Origin: Mycosarcoma maydis
Taxonomy: Eukaryota; Basidiomycota; Ustilaginomycetes; Ustilaginales
Direction of reading: 5' to 3'
DNA length: 64,000 bases
NCBI RefSeq assembly: GCF_000328475.2
Contig: NC_026491.1
Location: forward strand, 310,001-374,000
Shown here: in pieces, positions 43,052-52,151 of the stretch
Layout of the letters: each line of letters opens with the position of its first letter
Position numbering within the stretch: the first letter of the stretch is position 1
Notes under the pieces: model-generated
Databases searched by the model: none
Seen by the model: only the letters and a program-made list of their open reading frames with translations
What the model was told of the DNA's origin: nothing
Program-made: the position numbers and the translations under genes

Positions 43052-43230
43052 TGCAGGCCGCCTGCCCTCGATCTTCATTTCATGGGGAAAGGTTCATCAC
43101 TGACGCACTGATTGGTTGCACTACTATATGCACACAAATATCACGGACAAGCATGTACACGAATCAGGTCGTCTCGGTGCCGCATTTTGATTGATCAGAT
43201 GACTTCACATGTCATTACGGCAGCGACTTG

Positions 43231-46200
43231 TCAAGCGAGCCGCACATCCCGAATTGTGTCCGGTGTACCGCTGCGCTGGTTCTGTGACGATTCTGGACCC
43301 CAGTGCTCAGGTGTGCCCGTTCTGAACAGCCGACTCAAAGCAGGATTTTGTGACCTAAACCCAGTTCCGTGAGCTGAAGAGGGACGTGAACTTCCCCTGC
43401 GTTCCGACGCTTCTGTCTTGGTATTGACCCTTGCTTCGCCATCCATTCTTTGCGTCTTGTCATCGATCGTTGCCTGCCTGGCTCTGCGAAGACTGTTGCT
43501 ATTTCCAGTACGTCTAGGCAATACTCTATGCCATGCCCCTCCCTCAGATTCCGAATCTGAGCTCGACAAATGGCCATCTGCTCTCGCAATTCTGGGCAAT
43601 TCTGTTGCAGCAATATGCTTGTCAAGCTGGGAGTGACCAACGGGCCAATCTGCAGGATCTGGCGGTGGAGCTGAGCCAGTAGATGCAAGTTCGCTCGCTG
43701 GGATTACCGAGGAGCGATCGCTGGGCTCTTGAATGTCTTGTTTGCCTTCCGTCCTATCCAAAGCCATCATAGCCCTCACGTTCTCCACGGGCTCCAAATT
43801 AATCAGGTCTGACCTCGCTGCGCGGATCGCTTTATCCTCGTCCTCCGACGTATTCGGTGCATTCTCGGAAACTTCGCCATTTTCGGAGCGCTCTGTCCAG
43901 TCGGAAGACATGCCAGCTGTATCGTCGAGCCTCAACGACCCAGTCCACTTGTCTCGACCAGGTGTACCATGACGTCGACCATGTACAAAATCTAGCTCCG
44001 GCTTGTGTGTCGCAGTAGATCGATTAGGACGTGCGGCGCGTCGGGCCATGGCTGACGATGGCATCAAATTGAGGTCTGTTCCATGTGGAGCTGCAGGAAG
44101 ATTGAGTGTGTTGCTGCGAAGTGCATAACGAGGCACATCCAACTTTCGGCGTGTTGATGTCCTTGACAACCGTCGACGATATGCTGCTCGATCTAAAGCG
44201 TCCAAGGTCTCCAGAATCATCATCAGGTGACCTGTGGGGCGTGGATGCGAATGCATGCCAATCATTTTTTCTCCCCGTGGAGCGGCACGACCAGCAAAGG
44301 TGGCGAGCAAAGTCTTACCGCTTTTGCGTGGATAATTTTGTGAGCCCACTTTCGGGCTTGCGACAATTCGTGGTATTCCTGGAGCCTCGTACAGAGAAAA
44401 GCGACTTGCCAGCTTCGCATCTTCTACGTTACATCTTGCAAGGTGTGATCCTGAAGCGGATTTGTTGCTACACTCGGGACGTGATTCCTTTCGAGCCTGA
44501 CTCAGCTTGCTTTCCCTCAAGGGAGAGACTTTTTGTCGTCTAGCATCAAAACTTGGTTCGACACGATGAGTCGCTTTGCTTGGAGACCCTGAGACGACAG
44601 TCGTGGCGTCGATGTGTGCTTCACTCCGCTTAGAGCCGCGCCCGATCTTGTTGAAACCAGCGTGCAGAAGTGGAACGGGCCTCGATCCTCTCGTCATGCC
44701 AACGAAGATGAATACAACGAGCAGCATGACCAGCTGCGCGATGGAAAGCCTTTTCTCGAGAAGAACCTCTTCTGCAAGGATCTGTACTTCACGAAGCAGT
44801 GCTCGGCGCTCGTTATCGGCTTGTTGTCGGTGTACATCGAATTCAAAGATTGCGCGCTGCAGATCCACGTGTTGTCTTCTTTTAAGCGACTCGATCTGTT
44901 GCCAGTTGCTGGCATTCAAGGCTCTCAGCATGTTTGACAAGCGCGTTTCCTGACGGCGTTCCATGCGAGCGAAGACTTCGCGCAGCATCTGCCCGCTGTG
45001 TTCGATGTAGCTGTGACTCAAAGTCGCGTTGGACTCGAGAGCGTTGAGACGCCTGTGGATAGCTCGATAGACTGACTCGCTGCCCTGACTAGCCTGCTGG
45101 CTTGGCAAGCTCCCGCTGGGCCTTTGCAAGGTTGCGCGCCGGCCTCGATCGAGATCGGACTCTGCACCATTTGTGGCTGCAGGTACAGGGCGAGACTTGG
45201 TAGGCGAATCGACTGAAGGCCGATCTAACTTTGCGGCCGATCCCGAATCCAGTGCACTGGTGGTGTACCTGGCATCAGTGCGGAACCGTGAGACGTGGTA
45301 AAACGGCTTTGTCTGCCCTCGAGGACGAATGCATATGTTATTGGTTCGCGCCAAGAAATTCGGATCATTCTCGAGAGCACAGTGTGCTGCATCGGCAAGA
45401 TTCGACCCGAGATCATCGCCTGGAACGGTGTGGGTAGTCGCGGGCGTACCTGCCTGTCCTGATTGAACTGGTGCTGATGAATTCTGTGAGGATGCGTTGT
45501 CGATTTGAGCTACAAATGTAACACCAATGTCGAGCTCGGCCGCTTCGCGGATTACCGTTCGGTTTTGATGCTTACGTTGAAAGGCTTGCTCGTGCTTTCG
45601 CCAAATGTCTTCATCCTGGGATGTAAAACCGGCCGAGTCTATACTGGGGTGGAGATCTCGTGCCACCGGCACTTCGGCGTTTGGTGCGTCTGCTGATGTG
45701 AGCGAAGGTCGTTGCACGTCACCAACTGTATCCTCTTCCGCCTCGCCGACCTCTGGAGCGAGATTCAGCTCGGCACTGTGCCGTTCGAATTCCATCTTGA
45801 TTGCCTCAATCTCGGTTATTCCATATACACGAAGTAGGCTTACGGGACAGTAGAATTCGCTGCCGAAATGCTCGAGAAAGTCGATGCGAACGTAACGGAA
45901 AAAGTCCTCTGATCGTGGTGCAGAAGGTATGCGAAAGACTTGCTGTCCGCGAACGTTGCGCGCTCTAAAGACGCCAAGCTGTGTCCAGTCGTTCTCCATT
46001 CCAGTCAGCTGTGAAGCCGCTGTGACTGTGAACTTCTTGAACATGTTGCTGAAGAATTCGTAGTTGGCAAGTACGATGGTATCAATCTTGATCTTCTCGC
46101 AAAGCTCGACAATAACAAACTGGCTGCCGCCTTTGAGCTTGCCACCCGGTTGCGGACAAGGAGAAAGCATGTAGCGATCTTTCTTTTCGCTCAAAATCGA

Positions 46201-47505
46201 GCTCGCAAATTTTGCTTCTGGATTTGTCCTATGCACGACTGCGGCGCAGTCCAATGAGGCGAAATTCCATCGGTGCTTGAGCTTCAACAACTGCGAGCTC
46301 GTGGCATGTGCAGCCACGCTAAAGCCCACTTTATGTGCAGAAGATTCCTGTGCCTCGTCTAGAATGCTTCTCCTGGGTGGTGCATCGGTTGCCGTGGTTT
46401 CCGTAGCTCCGGTCTGCAACGGCGCCGAGGTCTTAGTCGCGGACGGAGATGTTGATGTGTAGTCATCGCGCTGGCGGCGTGTGGTCTGTGCAGTCGAGCC
46501 TTGATGACCATCTCGGTCAGCAACCATATGCGCAGCTTGGTAATCGATTTCAGACTGCTGTATAGGTACGCTTGGATCGGTCGAAGGCGATCGCACCTGT
46601 GCGGTGTGATCCGAAGCATCTGCGCGTGCATTGTGTGTTTTTGCCCTTCGGAGCTGAGCAGATGGGTCGTTGGCATGTCGCTCCTTCCACTCGTTGAAAC
46701 TGAGAAATGCACCTTGCTCTTGTTCGGCTGACCAGGCATCGTATTCGCTTAAACGAGAAGTGTCCTGATGGTGTGGTACGCGACTACCGGCCTGATTCGA
46801 GCTTTGAAAGACGTTTGAGTCCGTATCCCGCGTAGTTCGGATTTCTTTGGTGACCGACTCTAATGCTGGATGCCATTCGTGTAGTCCGTCCCTCTGTCTC
46901 CAGAATCCCACATCATCCGGCCCAGGATATGAAGTGTCTGGTTGGCCGCCAGAAGGGTCGGTGATGGCGTTCTCTGACACGGCATTTTCGCAAGTGAAGC
47001 AGGAGGAATCGGTTAGTTCTGCAAGGTTTTTGGCATCTAAGCGCTCCTTAGCATCTGATTCTTGCACCACTACTGTTCCAGAAATGGCATAAGCAGCCTT
47101 TGGCAGCTTTTGAGATGCTTGAAGGTTGGATTCTGTTTGCATCAAGGGTTCGACCTCTGGAAGGTCGCAGATGAGTAGGTCAGCCGCTACAAGCGGCGCG
47201 AGCAATTTTGATGATATCCTACTGTCTGTATCTTTCGAGCCGCCAGAAGGAATGCTGCACACCTGCTCAAAAAAGTTGGTCGACCTCCTACATCCAGGGC
47301 GGTTGCTCGAGTGTTCTGAGTCTGTCACGAGGAGCGAACCTGCTGGAAAATCTTTGGACAAGACACGGTCCTTCCTCGTAGGAACACTGTCAGCAGATGC
47401 TTCCCCTACATTTGCAGAAGCTCCCGAGTCCAAAAGCGTGTAGGAAGGCTTGATGAGATGAGCTAACGCGAGCAGGACAAACGGCCGAAAGAGCGTTGGG
47501 CGCAT
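43231..47505 (-). CDS. SLP1: SUN-like ER membrane protein (Slp1/osteopotentia type)
   Basis: 1424 residues. Residues 1-~24 form a signal peptide (MRPTLFRPFVLLALAHLIKP). FLSFNEWKERH (~264-274) is the short FNEWK motif shared by Slp1 and osteopotentia proteins. Residues ~410-565 are a SUN-like domain (NFASLDCAAVV, YMLSPCPQPGG, FVIVELCEKIKIDTIVLANYEFF, FRYVRIDFLEHFG). A coiled-coil stretch (~830-915) precedes one transmembrane segment (LSIAQLVMLLVVFIFVGM, ~918-937). A ~485-residue basic, Ser/Arg-rich cytosolic tail follows. Yeast Slp1 pairs with Emp65 in the ER and protects folding soluble proteins from degradation. The long tail is beyond what I know for yeast Slp1. The gene converges on DPH5 with 179 bp between stops. 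Confidence 0.88.
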   Translation of the reverse strand: MRPTLFRPFVLLALAHLIKPSYTLLDSGASANVGEASADSVPTRKDRVLSKDFPAGSLLVTDSEHSSNRPGCRRSTNFFEQVCSIPSGGSKDTDSRISSKLLAPLVAADLLICDLPEVEPLMQTESNLQASQKLPKAAYAISGTVVVQESDAKERLDAKNLAELTDSSCFTCENAVSENAITDPSGGQPDTSYPGPDDVGFWRQRDGLHEWHPALESVTKEIRTTRDTDSNVFQSSNQAGSRVPHHQDTSRLSEYDAWSAEQEQGAFLSFNEWKERHANDPSAQLRRAKTHNARADASDHTAQVRSPSTDPSVPIQQSEIDYQAAHMVADRDGHQGSTAQTTRRQRDDYTSTSPSATKTSAPLQTGATETTATDAPPRRSILDEAQESSAHKVGFSVAAHATSSQLLKLKHRWNFASLDCAAVVHRTNPEAKFASSILSEKKDRYMLSPCPQPGGKLKGGSQFVIVELCEKIKIDTIVLANYEFFSNMFKKFTVTAASQLTGMENDWTQLGVFRARNVRGQQVFRIPSAPRSEDFFRYVRIDFLEHFGSEFYCPVSLLRVYGITEIEAIKMEFERHSAELNLAPEVGEAEEDTVGDVQRPSLTSADAPNAEVPVARDLHPSIDSAGFTSQDEDIWRKHEQAFQRKHQNRTVIREAAELDIGVTFVAQIDNASSQNSSAPVQSGQAGTPATTHTVPGDDLGSNLADAAHCALENDPNFLARTNNICIRPRGQTKPFYHVSRFRTDARYTTSALDSGSAAKLDRPSVDSPTKSRPVPAATNGAESDLDRGRRATLQRPSGSLPSQQASQGSESVYRAIHRRLNALESNATLSHSYIEHSGQMLREVFARMERRQETRLSNMLRALNASNWQQIESLKRRQHVDLQRAIFEFDVHRQQADNERRALLREVQILAEEVLLEKRLSIAQLVMLLVVFIFVGMTRGSRPVPLLHAGFNKIGRGSKRSEAHIDATTVVSGSPSKATHRVEPSFDARRQKVSPLRESKLSQARKESRPECSNKSASGSHLARCNVEDAKLASRFSLYEAPGIPRIVASPKVGSQNYPRKSGKTLLATFAGRAAPRGEKMIGMHSHPRPTGHLMMILETLDALDRAAYRRRLSRTSTRRKLDVPRYALRSNTLNLPAAPHGTDLNLMPSSAMARRAARPNRSTATHKPELDFVHGRRHGTPGRDKWTGSLRLDDTAGMSSDWTERSENGEVSENAPNTSEDEDKAIRAARSDLINLEPVENVRAMMALDRTEGKQDIQEPSDRSSVIPASELASTGSAPPPDPADWPVGHSQLDKHIAATELPRIARADGHLSSSDSESEGGAWHRVLPRRTGNSNSLRRARQATIDDKTQRMDGEARVNTKTEASERRGSSRPSSAHGTGFRSQNPALSRLFRTGTPEHWGPESSQNQRSGTPDTIRDVRLA

Positions 47506-49860
47506 GTCTTCGAGAACAGCTTGTCTGTTTGGTTCAGTAGCCAGGCTGCACCGTGTGAGCCATCACACTTTTTAAGTTTGTGGGTCCCAGCACATTTACG
47601 TCGGTGTGGTTCACGAAGACAGGGATGGTGATCAGAAGGACGGTCGCAGTGTGCTGATGGAGTGCCGTTTGGACCACAAGCCACCGCTGAAACGTGGAGG
47701 TTTTGGACACTCCCAGCAACCTCGTAAATCACGAATCTTATTTGTGATTTCCGAGTCCCGACGTGACATCACGCATGTTCAACGTTTCATGTGACACACG
47801 TGACCACGGACACGATACAAAGTGTTATGTCAGACTACAACAACCACGAACAGCATTTGAACCCATCAAAGGCGCACATCGTTTGAGATACGATGCTAAC
47901 AGCCTTCCTCCCAATCAACAGAACTGCAGATGGCGGTTCCAAGTCCGATTTTCACACGACGACGATGCAGTGCATTCGTGATTACCACTCGTGACTTTGG
48001 AGAACGAGTGCAAAAACATACAGTCTTTGTGAATGTCACCGGCGTGACATGACGACACAAGCGTTGAACGTTTTCATACGGAACTCAGATCCTGTGCCTG
48101 TGGGGTCGTGCAGCGCAACTGCCAGTTTGCAAAAGCGCGCACACAGCTTGGACAGGGGCACAAGCATGGTGGAACTGAATGTGTATTCACGATTTAGTTC
48201 ACACATTGCCGAAAACAGATGACACCAAAGGGTAAGTGTGATGATGGATAAAGTGGATTATTCCTGCTCCTTCCTCATCCAAGCGACAATCACTATCAGT
48301 CTTCGTCACTCGAGCGTGTGTTCGACAGTGTAGAAATATATTATATTCGTGATTGCTGTCAACCACACACGTCTGCGCCTTCGGCTGAAAATCGACGTAT
48401 TCGAACCAGTCAGAACCCAACCTGAAACCGCAGCACCCACACTGCGACACGCAACCCCTGCCGTTAGGCCTGCAACCTTAAGCCAGCCCATGCACCGCGC
48501 CCTGCCACCTCTAGACAGGCGTATAGAAACTGTTGGCCCTCTTCCCGAGCGCTTAGCCCTCCATCGTTAACACATATCTACAAGTGCTCTCGCTTATTAT
48601 TCGGCGATAATCGCATGTCCAATTCGTACAAAGCGTACAATCGTAGCTTTGCTGGTCTTCGCGACGGCAGCCCTTCAGCACTCTACTCGCAGGCCTCGCC
48701 TGCGACTAGCAACCACCTGGCCGTGATCATTCCATCATAACTCTTTCCTAAAGCTCTATTCTCCTTCATCAGTCAAGGTGGTTGCATGCCCTCCCCAGAC
48801 CATCCCGAGCTTGTATGTATTGATATCAGAGCTTGACCAATTCCCAGCAGCCGTCATCAATTTCGCGACAGTTTCCGCATATCCTCGACCGCCCTCTGTC
48901 CGCAAATCGACATCGGCCGGACCTCTCACTCATGACTGTCGCTATGATCAACGCCTTCTACTGTGGCCCTCTGACCGACCTTTGACCAGCGCGTAGGTGA
49001 GTGGCGCCGCTCTGTTACTTGTCCCCATATTGCTTTCTTCGCCACTGGCTTCAAACGCCTCGTGCGACAGATACAAATCCTCGTGTGCCATTAACTTTGG
49101 AAATAGCCAAGTCAACTAGATCCATAGTGTCTTCAGTGAATGTTTTGACTAAGCTCTTCCTACTGTACAGGCCCGCAAGCCTGGCGTTGTCACCCATGTG
49201 ATCGGTGACGGCGCTGACGTCGATGTCTTGCACGTTGCAACCTTCGCTTTACGGGTGCTCCGCCTCAACTTCAGTTGTTCCATCCCTCCGTTCTCCATCC
49301 CCTTAGTCACGCTTTATAACAGTTGCAAGACGAGATGCTTTAATGCGGACTTGGGATCTTTTACGTCGCTACGTCGCTGTTAAAGGCCTCAGCACGCCCC
49401 TTACCGCCTCAACCGTCAACATCGATGGAAGTCCAACCTCACCAGTCGGCTTTCGCCATCTCTCTTCTCTTCGTCTCAGCGCCGTTTCGCAAGCATGTTT
49501 ATGGCCTTCTCGCTGCTGCTGTCTGGTGTTGATGGACAGTGGGCTGCGGTCTGCATCAAACTTCTAGGCATTCGGCAAGGCACTTCAGGTGTCCTCGACT
49601 GCGCCCGATGTGGTGTGGAAGACTGTCCTGCACGCGCAACTTATGAACGTTGCATGGGTCTGCATACGTGATTGGTCGCCGCTTTCCCGGCCGTGAGTAG
49701 ACCCTTGGCAAGCATGACCTGCGACTACAGCGGAGACAAACGCGCCTGTCGCGGACGAGAAGACGTCATCTGTCAGCCTGCACACTTTCCCCTGAGTTTC
49801 GATCATAAGTGGCAGACTCCTGCGCTCAAGACGGTGTGACGATAGCTCGAAAGTGCGAAC
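47506..49860. other. Gene-free stretch between SLP1 and the transposon cluster
   Basis: 2.35 kb with no supported gene. The first ~500 bp are the SLP1 promoter. Around 48994-49171 there is an intron-like stretch (GTGAGT ... GACTAAGC ... CTACTGTACAG) flanked by GC-rich, exon-like DNA, but neither side gives a long coding frame. It may be a decayed gene or a spliced non-coding transcript. ATTCGTGATT-type motifs occur at 47980, 48345 and 49875. Confidence 0.4.
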
Positions 49861-50238
49861 TGTCAGAACATCTGCGATTCACGATTGGCGTTCAGTCCGA
49901 TCGTCCACAATCACACTTCATTCACCCAACCGGAACACATGAGTGACCACCGGACGGAAACAAGTAGGTGCCGCTGCATGGGGAATCTTATCCGCGGTTT
50001 CCGGTCATGAGTGTTCGATCGAAGCTTGTACGAAGTTCATCCGCTAGCTACACTGGCGGGAGGGTTCTGCTGTTCTCATGACTCATGCCATAGCGGAATA
50101 CACCATTGGCCACATACTCGTACTAAGAGGTAGAACCTGAAAGAGAACAGACTCATGCATCTGACCAGTTGTGGCCACGGCTAGTCAGTCGTATGAAGAG
50201 CCGACGTATAGGTAGAAGCCCATGTACATAAATCACGA
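49861..50238 (+). repeat. Truncated solo LTR of the copia lineage, inverted orientation
   Basis: Begins TGTCAGAACATCTGCGATTC, the LTR 5' terminus, reading in the plus direction. It is closely similar, as reverse complement, to most of the LTR copy at 62002-62545, and shares the TGGCCAC..ACTGGTCAGATGCATGAGTCTGTTCTC-type core with the main element. It is cut at ~50238 where TIR-family tail sequence starts. Confidence 0.8.
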
Positions 50239-50523
50239 GTGGTCTCACTCGTTGGTCTCGCTCACTCATTGGTCTCTTTCACTCGTCAATCTCACTCGTC
50301 GATCTCGCTCGCTGGTCTCTCTCACTCCTTGGTCTCACTCGCTCGTTTGGCTGCTGACCCTTTACTCACTCGTCCATCTCACTTGCTCACTCGCTTGTTG
50401 GCTTAGATTAATTTATTATATTCATGATTGCATCGACAACAACTGTGGCGTATTGAGCTGTATGCTGGGACCGGTTGATTCTTGATTGATAGGGGGTGGT
50501 TGCCGGGGTGGTTCCTTGGTCGA
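50239..50523 (+). mobile_element. Right-end fragment of a TIR element
   Basis: Closely matches 61763-61980 in the same orientation: the CTCACTCGT/GGTCTC-rich stretch, then GGCTTAGATTAAT and TGTGGCGTATTGAGCTGT. It ends in GGGGTGGTTCC-TTGGTCGA, a truncated version of the terminal inverted repeat that is complete at 61959-62001. The CTCACTCGT stretch is itself a short imperfect tandem repeat (50232-50400). Confidence 0.75.
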
Positions 50524-50786
50524 TTGTTTCCTTGTACGAGAAGGGCCGTGGTGCGGAAGTGTTTCAAAAAATCCAAAGGGTTCTTTGTCGTGATCACCGA
50601 TGGCGCTGAGAGGGTCAACATCGAGATCAATGACGAAGGTTTGCATGGGAGGTGGAGATGGTGTTGTTGTTGATGCCAAAACAGCATCACTGCCATTTTC
50701 AGACTCGGAGTCGCCTTCAGAGACATGAGACTGCAGCCACAGGAGATGCTACCTCTTCCTCTTCCTCCTACTCCTGCTGGCGGTTT
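50524..50786 (-). pseudogene. Downstream part of decayed pogo/Fot1-like transposase gene
   Basis: Before the copia insertion this segment was contiguous with 57605-58243, as shown by the CCTTG duplication on both sides. On the minus strand it reads acidic, Ser-rich coding-like sequence (EGDSESENGSDAVL, then TFVIDLDVDPLSAIGDHD) with at least one frame change. It would be the C-terminal tail of the transposase remnant. The coding call is weak, but the contiguity is strong. Confidence 0.45.
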
Positions 50787-50791
50787 CCTTG
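50787..50791. repeat. Left target-site duplication CCTTG
   Basis: CCTTG directly before the left LTR; an identical CCTTG follows the right LTR at 57600-57604. Confidence 0.95.
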
Positions 50792-51627
50792 TATTCGATA
50801 TTCTCGGTGAATCCTTAGCGGGCGCTGGATGATCGAAGTCTCCCTTTCCTTAGAGAGGCGAGTTGGGACTGAGTAGGGTCGAGAATGGTTTGGGATGTAT
50901 TTGGATAGTGTGAATTGGACGAGGGACTAACTACAAAGTGTGAGCGTTCCCTCTGTATTTATGTACATGAGTCGACTGGAGTATCCTACATGAGCTTCTC
51001 CCTATACGTCAGCTCCTCATACAACTGACTAGCTGTGGCCACAACTGGCCAGATGCATGAGTCTGTTCTCCCTCAGGTTCTTCCACTTGGTACGAGTCTG
51101 TAGCCAACGGCGTGTTCCCACAGTCGTCCAGCGACTTGTGTGAATCTACTCTGGGCTTCTTGCTACCGGCGCTATGTTGTGAAGTGGGAGAACTCTGGCG
51201 AGTTACTATACTTGCGCGCGTACCGCGGTCGTACTGCGGGTGCATTGAGCGCGTGTCGCGCGCGTATGGCGCGCGTACTGCGAGTGTATCGCACGCGTAC
51301 CGCGGACGTACCGCTGGTGTACTGAGTGCGTGTCGCGCGCGTATGGCGCGCGTACTGCGAGTGTATCGCACGCGTACCGCGGACGTACCGCTGGTGTACT
51401 GAGTGCGTGTCGCGCGCGTATGGCGCGCGTACTGCGAGTGTATCGCACGCGTACCGCGGACGTACCGCTGGTGTACTGAGTGCGTGTCGCGCGCGTATAG
51501 CGCGCGTACTGAGACACCATACGTCGTTCCCGCTCCGGGTCACTCGTTGTATACCGAGTTAGGTTACTGCAAGGGATTGCATGATTGTGGGCGATCAGAC
51601 TAAACGCCAATCGTAGATATTCTAACA
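50792..51627 (-). repeat. 3' LTR (836 bp)
   Basis: Matches the right LTR at constant offset 5979 from its start to ~51507. It then carries seven extra single bases between ~51508 and ~51585. Starts TGTTAGAATATC in element orientation. Confidence 0.95.
51251..51510. repeat. 77-bp tandem repeat in 3' LTR
   Basis: Three full units start at 51251, 51328 and 51405, plus a partial unit from 51482. The unit is CpG-rich with internal inverted repeats such as CGCGCGTATGGCGCGCG and CCGCGG. It opens long artefactual frames on both strands. Confidence 0.95.
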
Positions 51628-52005
51628 CTCCCACTCGAATGGTGTTTGAGTGCCCAAATCATGAATCGCAGAGACACTGACGCTCCCACTCGGTGGGGAT
51701 CGCGCCATGTTGCTCTCTGTCTTGATGTGTGCGGCGTAAAACTTTCCGTCCAAGTTTGGAAGGTGTGTGCGCCGTGTCCTCTTACGGATCGAAGTGTAAG
51801 TGTCTGGGGCATTTGAGGTGCGCTGCGGCTCTTTCCAGCGAATCTTTCCTCTAGGTGGGCCCTCGTTGAAGCTTCGTTCGGTGAGCTTTCGTTGACTACT
51901 TGACTGCTCCATGGTCCTGGGAAACCTACGTGATGCTCGTGATTTGGGAACTTTCACAGCTCGTTTTTTGGCGACGCGTGAGGTTTTGTTCCCTGAATAC
52001 ATCAT
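51622..52005 (-). CDS. Extra basic ORF between pol and the 3' LTR
   Basis: A 127-codon frame downstream of RNase H, starting at 52005 and ending at the TAG inside TGTTAG, the first bases of the 3' LTR. It therefore runs through the polypurine tract. The first half is Arg/Lys/Ser-rich (KKRAVKVPKSRASRRFPR). It is in a different frame from the end of pol. It may be an accessory protein, a shifted tail of pol or chance. No homologue is recognised. Confidence 0.3.
   Translation of the reverse strand: MMYSGNKTSRVAKKRAVKVPKSRASRRFPRTMEQSSSQRKLTERSFNEGPPRGKIRWKEPQRTSNAPDTYTSIRKRTRRTHLPNLDGKFYAAHIKTESNMARSPPSGSVSVSAIHDLGTQTPFEWEC
51628..51636 (-). other. Polypurine tract of the copia element
   Basis: In element orientation GAGTGGGAG lies immediately before TGTTAG of the 3' LTR, the position required for plus-strand priming. 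Confidence 0.8.
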
Positions 52006-52151
52006 GTATTCGTTCTCGTTATCCTCCAGTGGAGGGAGAATCAGGAAATGTGCATGGTGACTTTTGTGGATACCACTGTGTCAGTTGGGTTTCCAGTCCT
52101 TTTGCAAGTCCTTGAACCTTGATGGGACCTTCTTTGGATGATCCAAACCCA

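Noticed and set aside
51251..51510. CRISPR-like array
   Set aside because: The repeats are head-to-tail with no spacers, inside an LTR of a eukaryotic retrotransposon.
51172..51634. Long Arg/Ala/Tyr repeat frames in the LTRs (also 56988-57518)
   Set aside because: Produced by the CpG-rich 77-bp repeat, which leaves several frames open on both strands. 77 is not a multiple of three, so no protein repeat is preserved.
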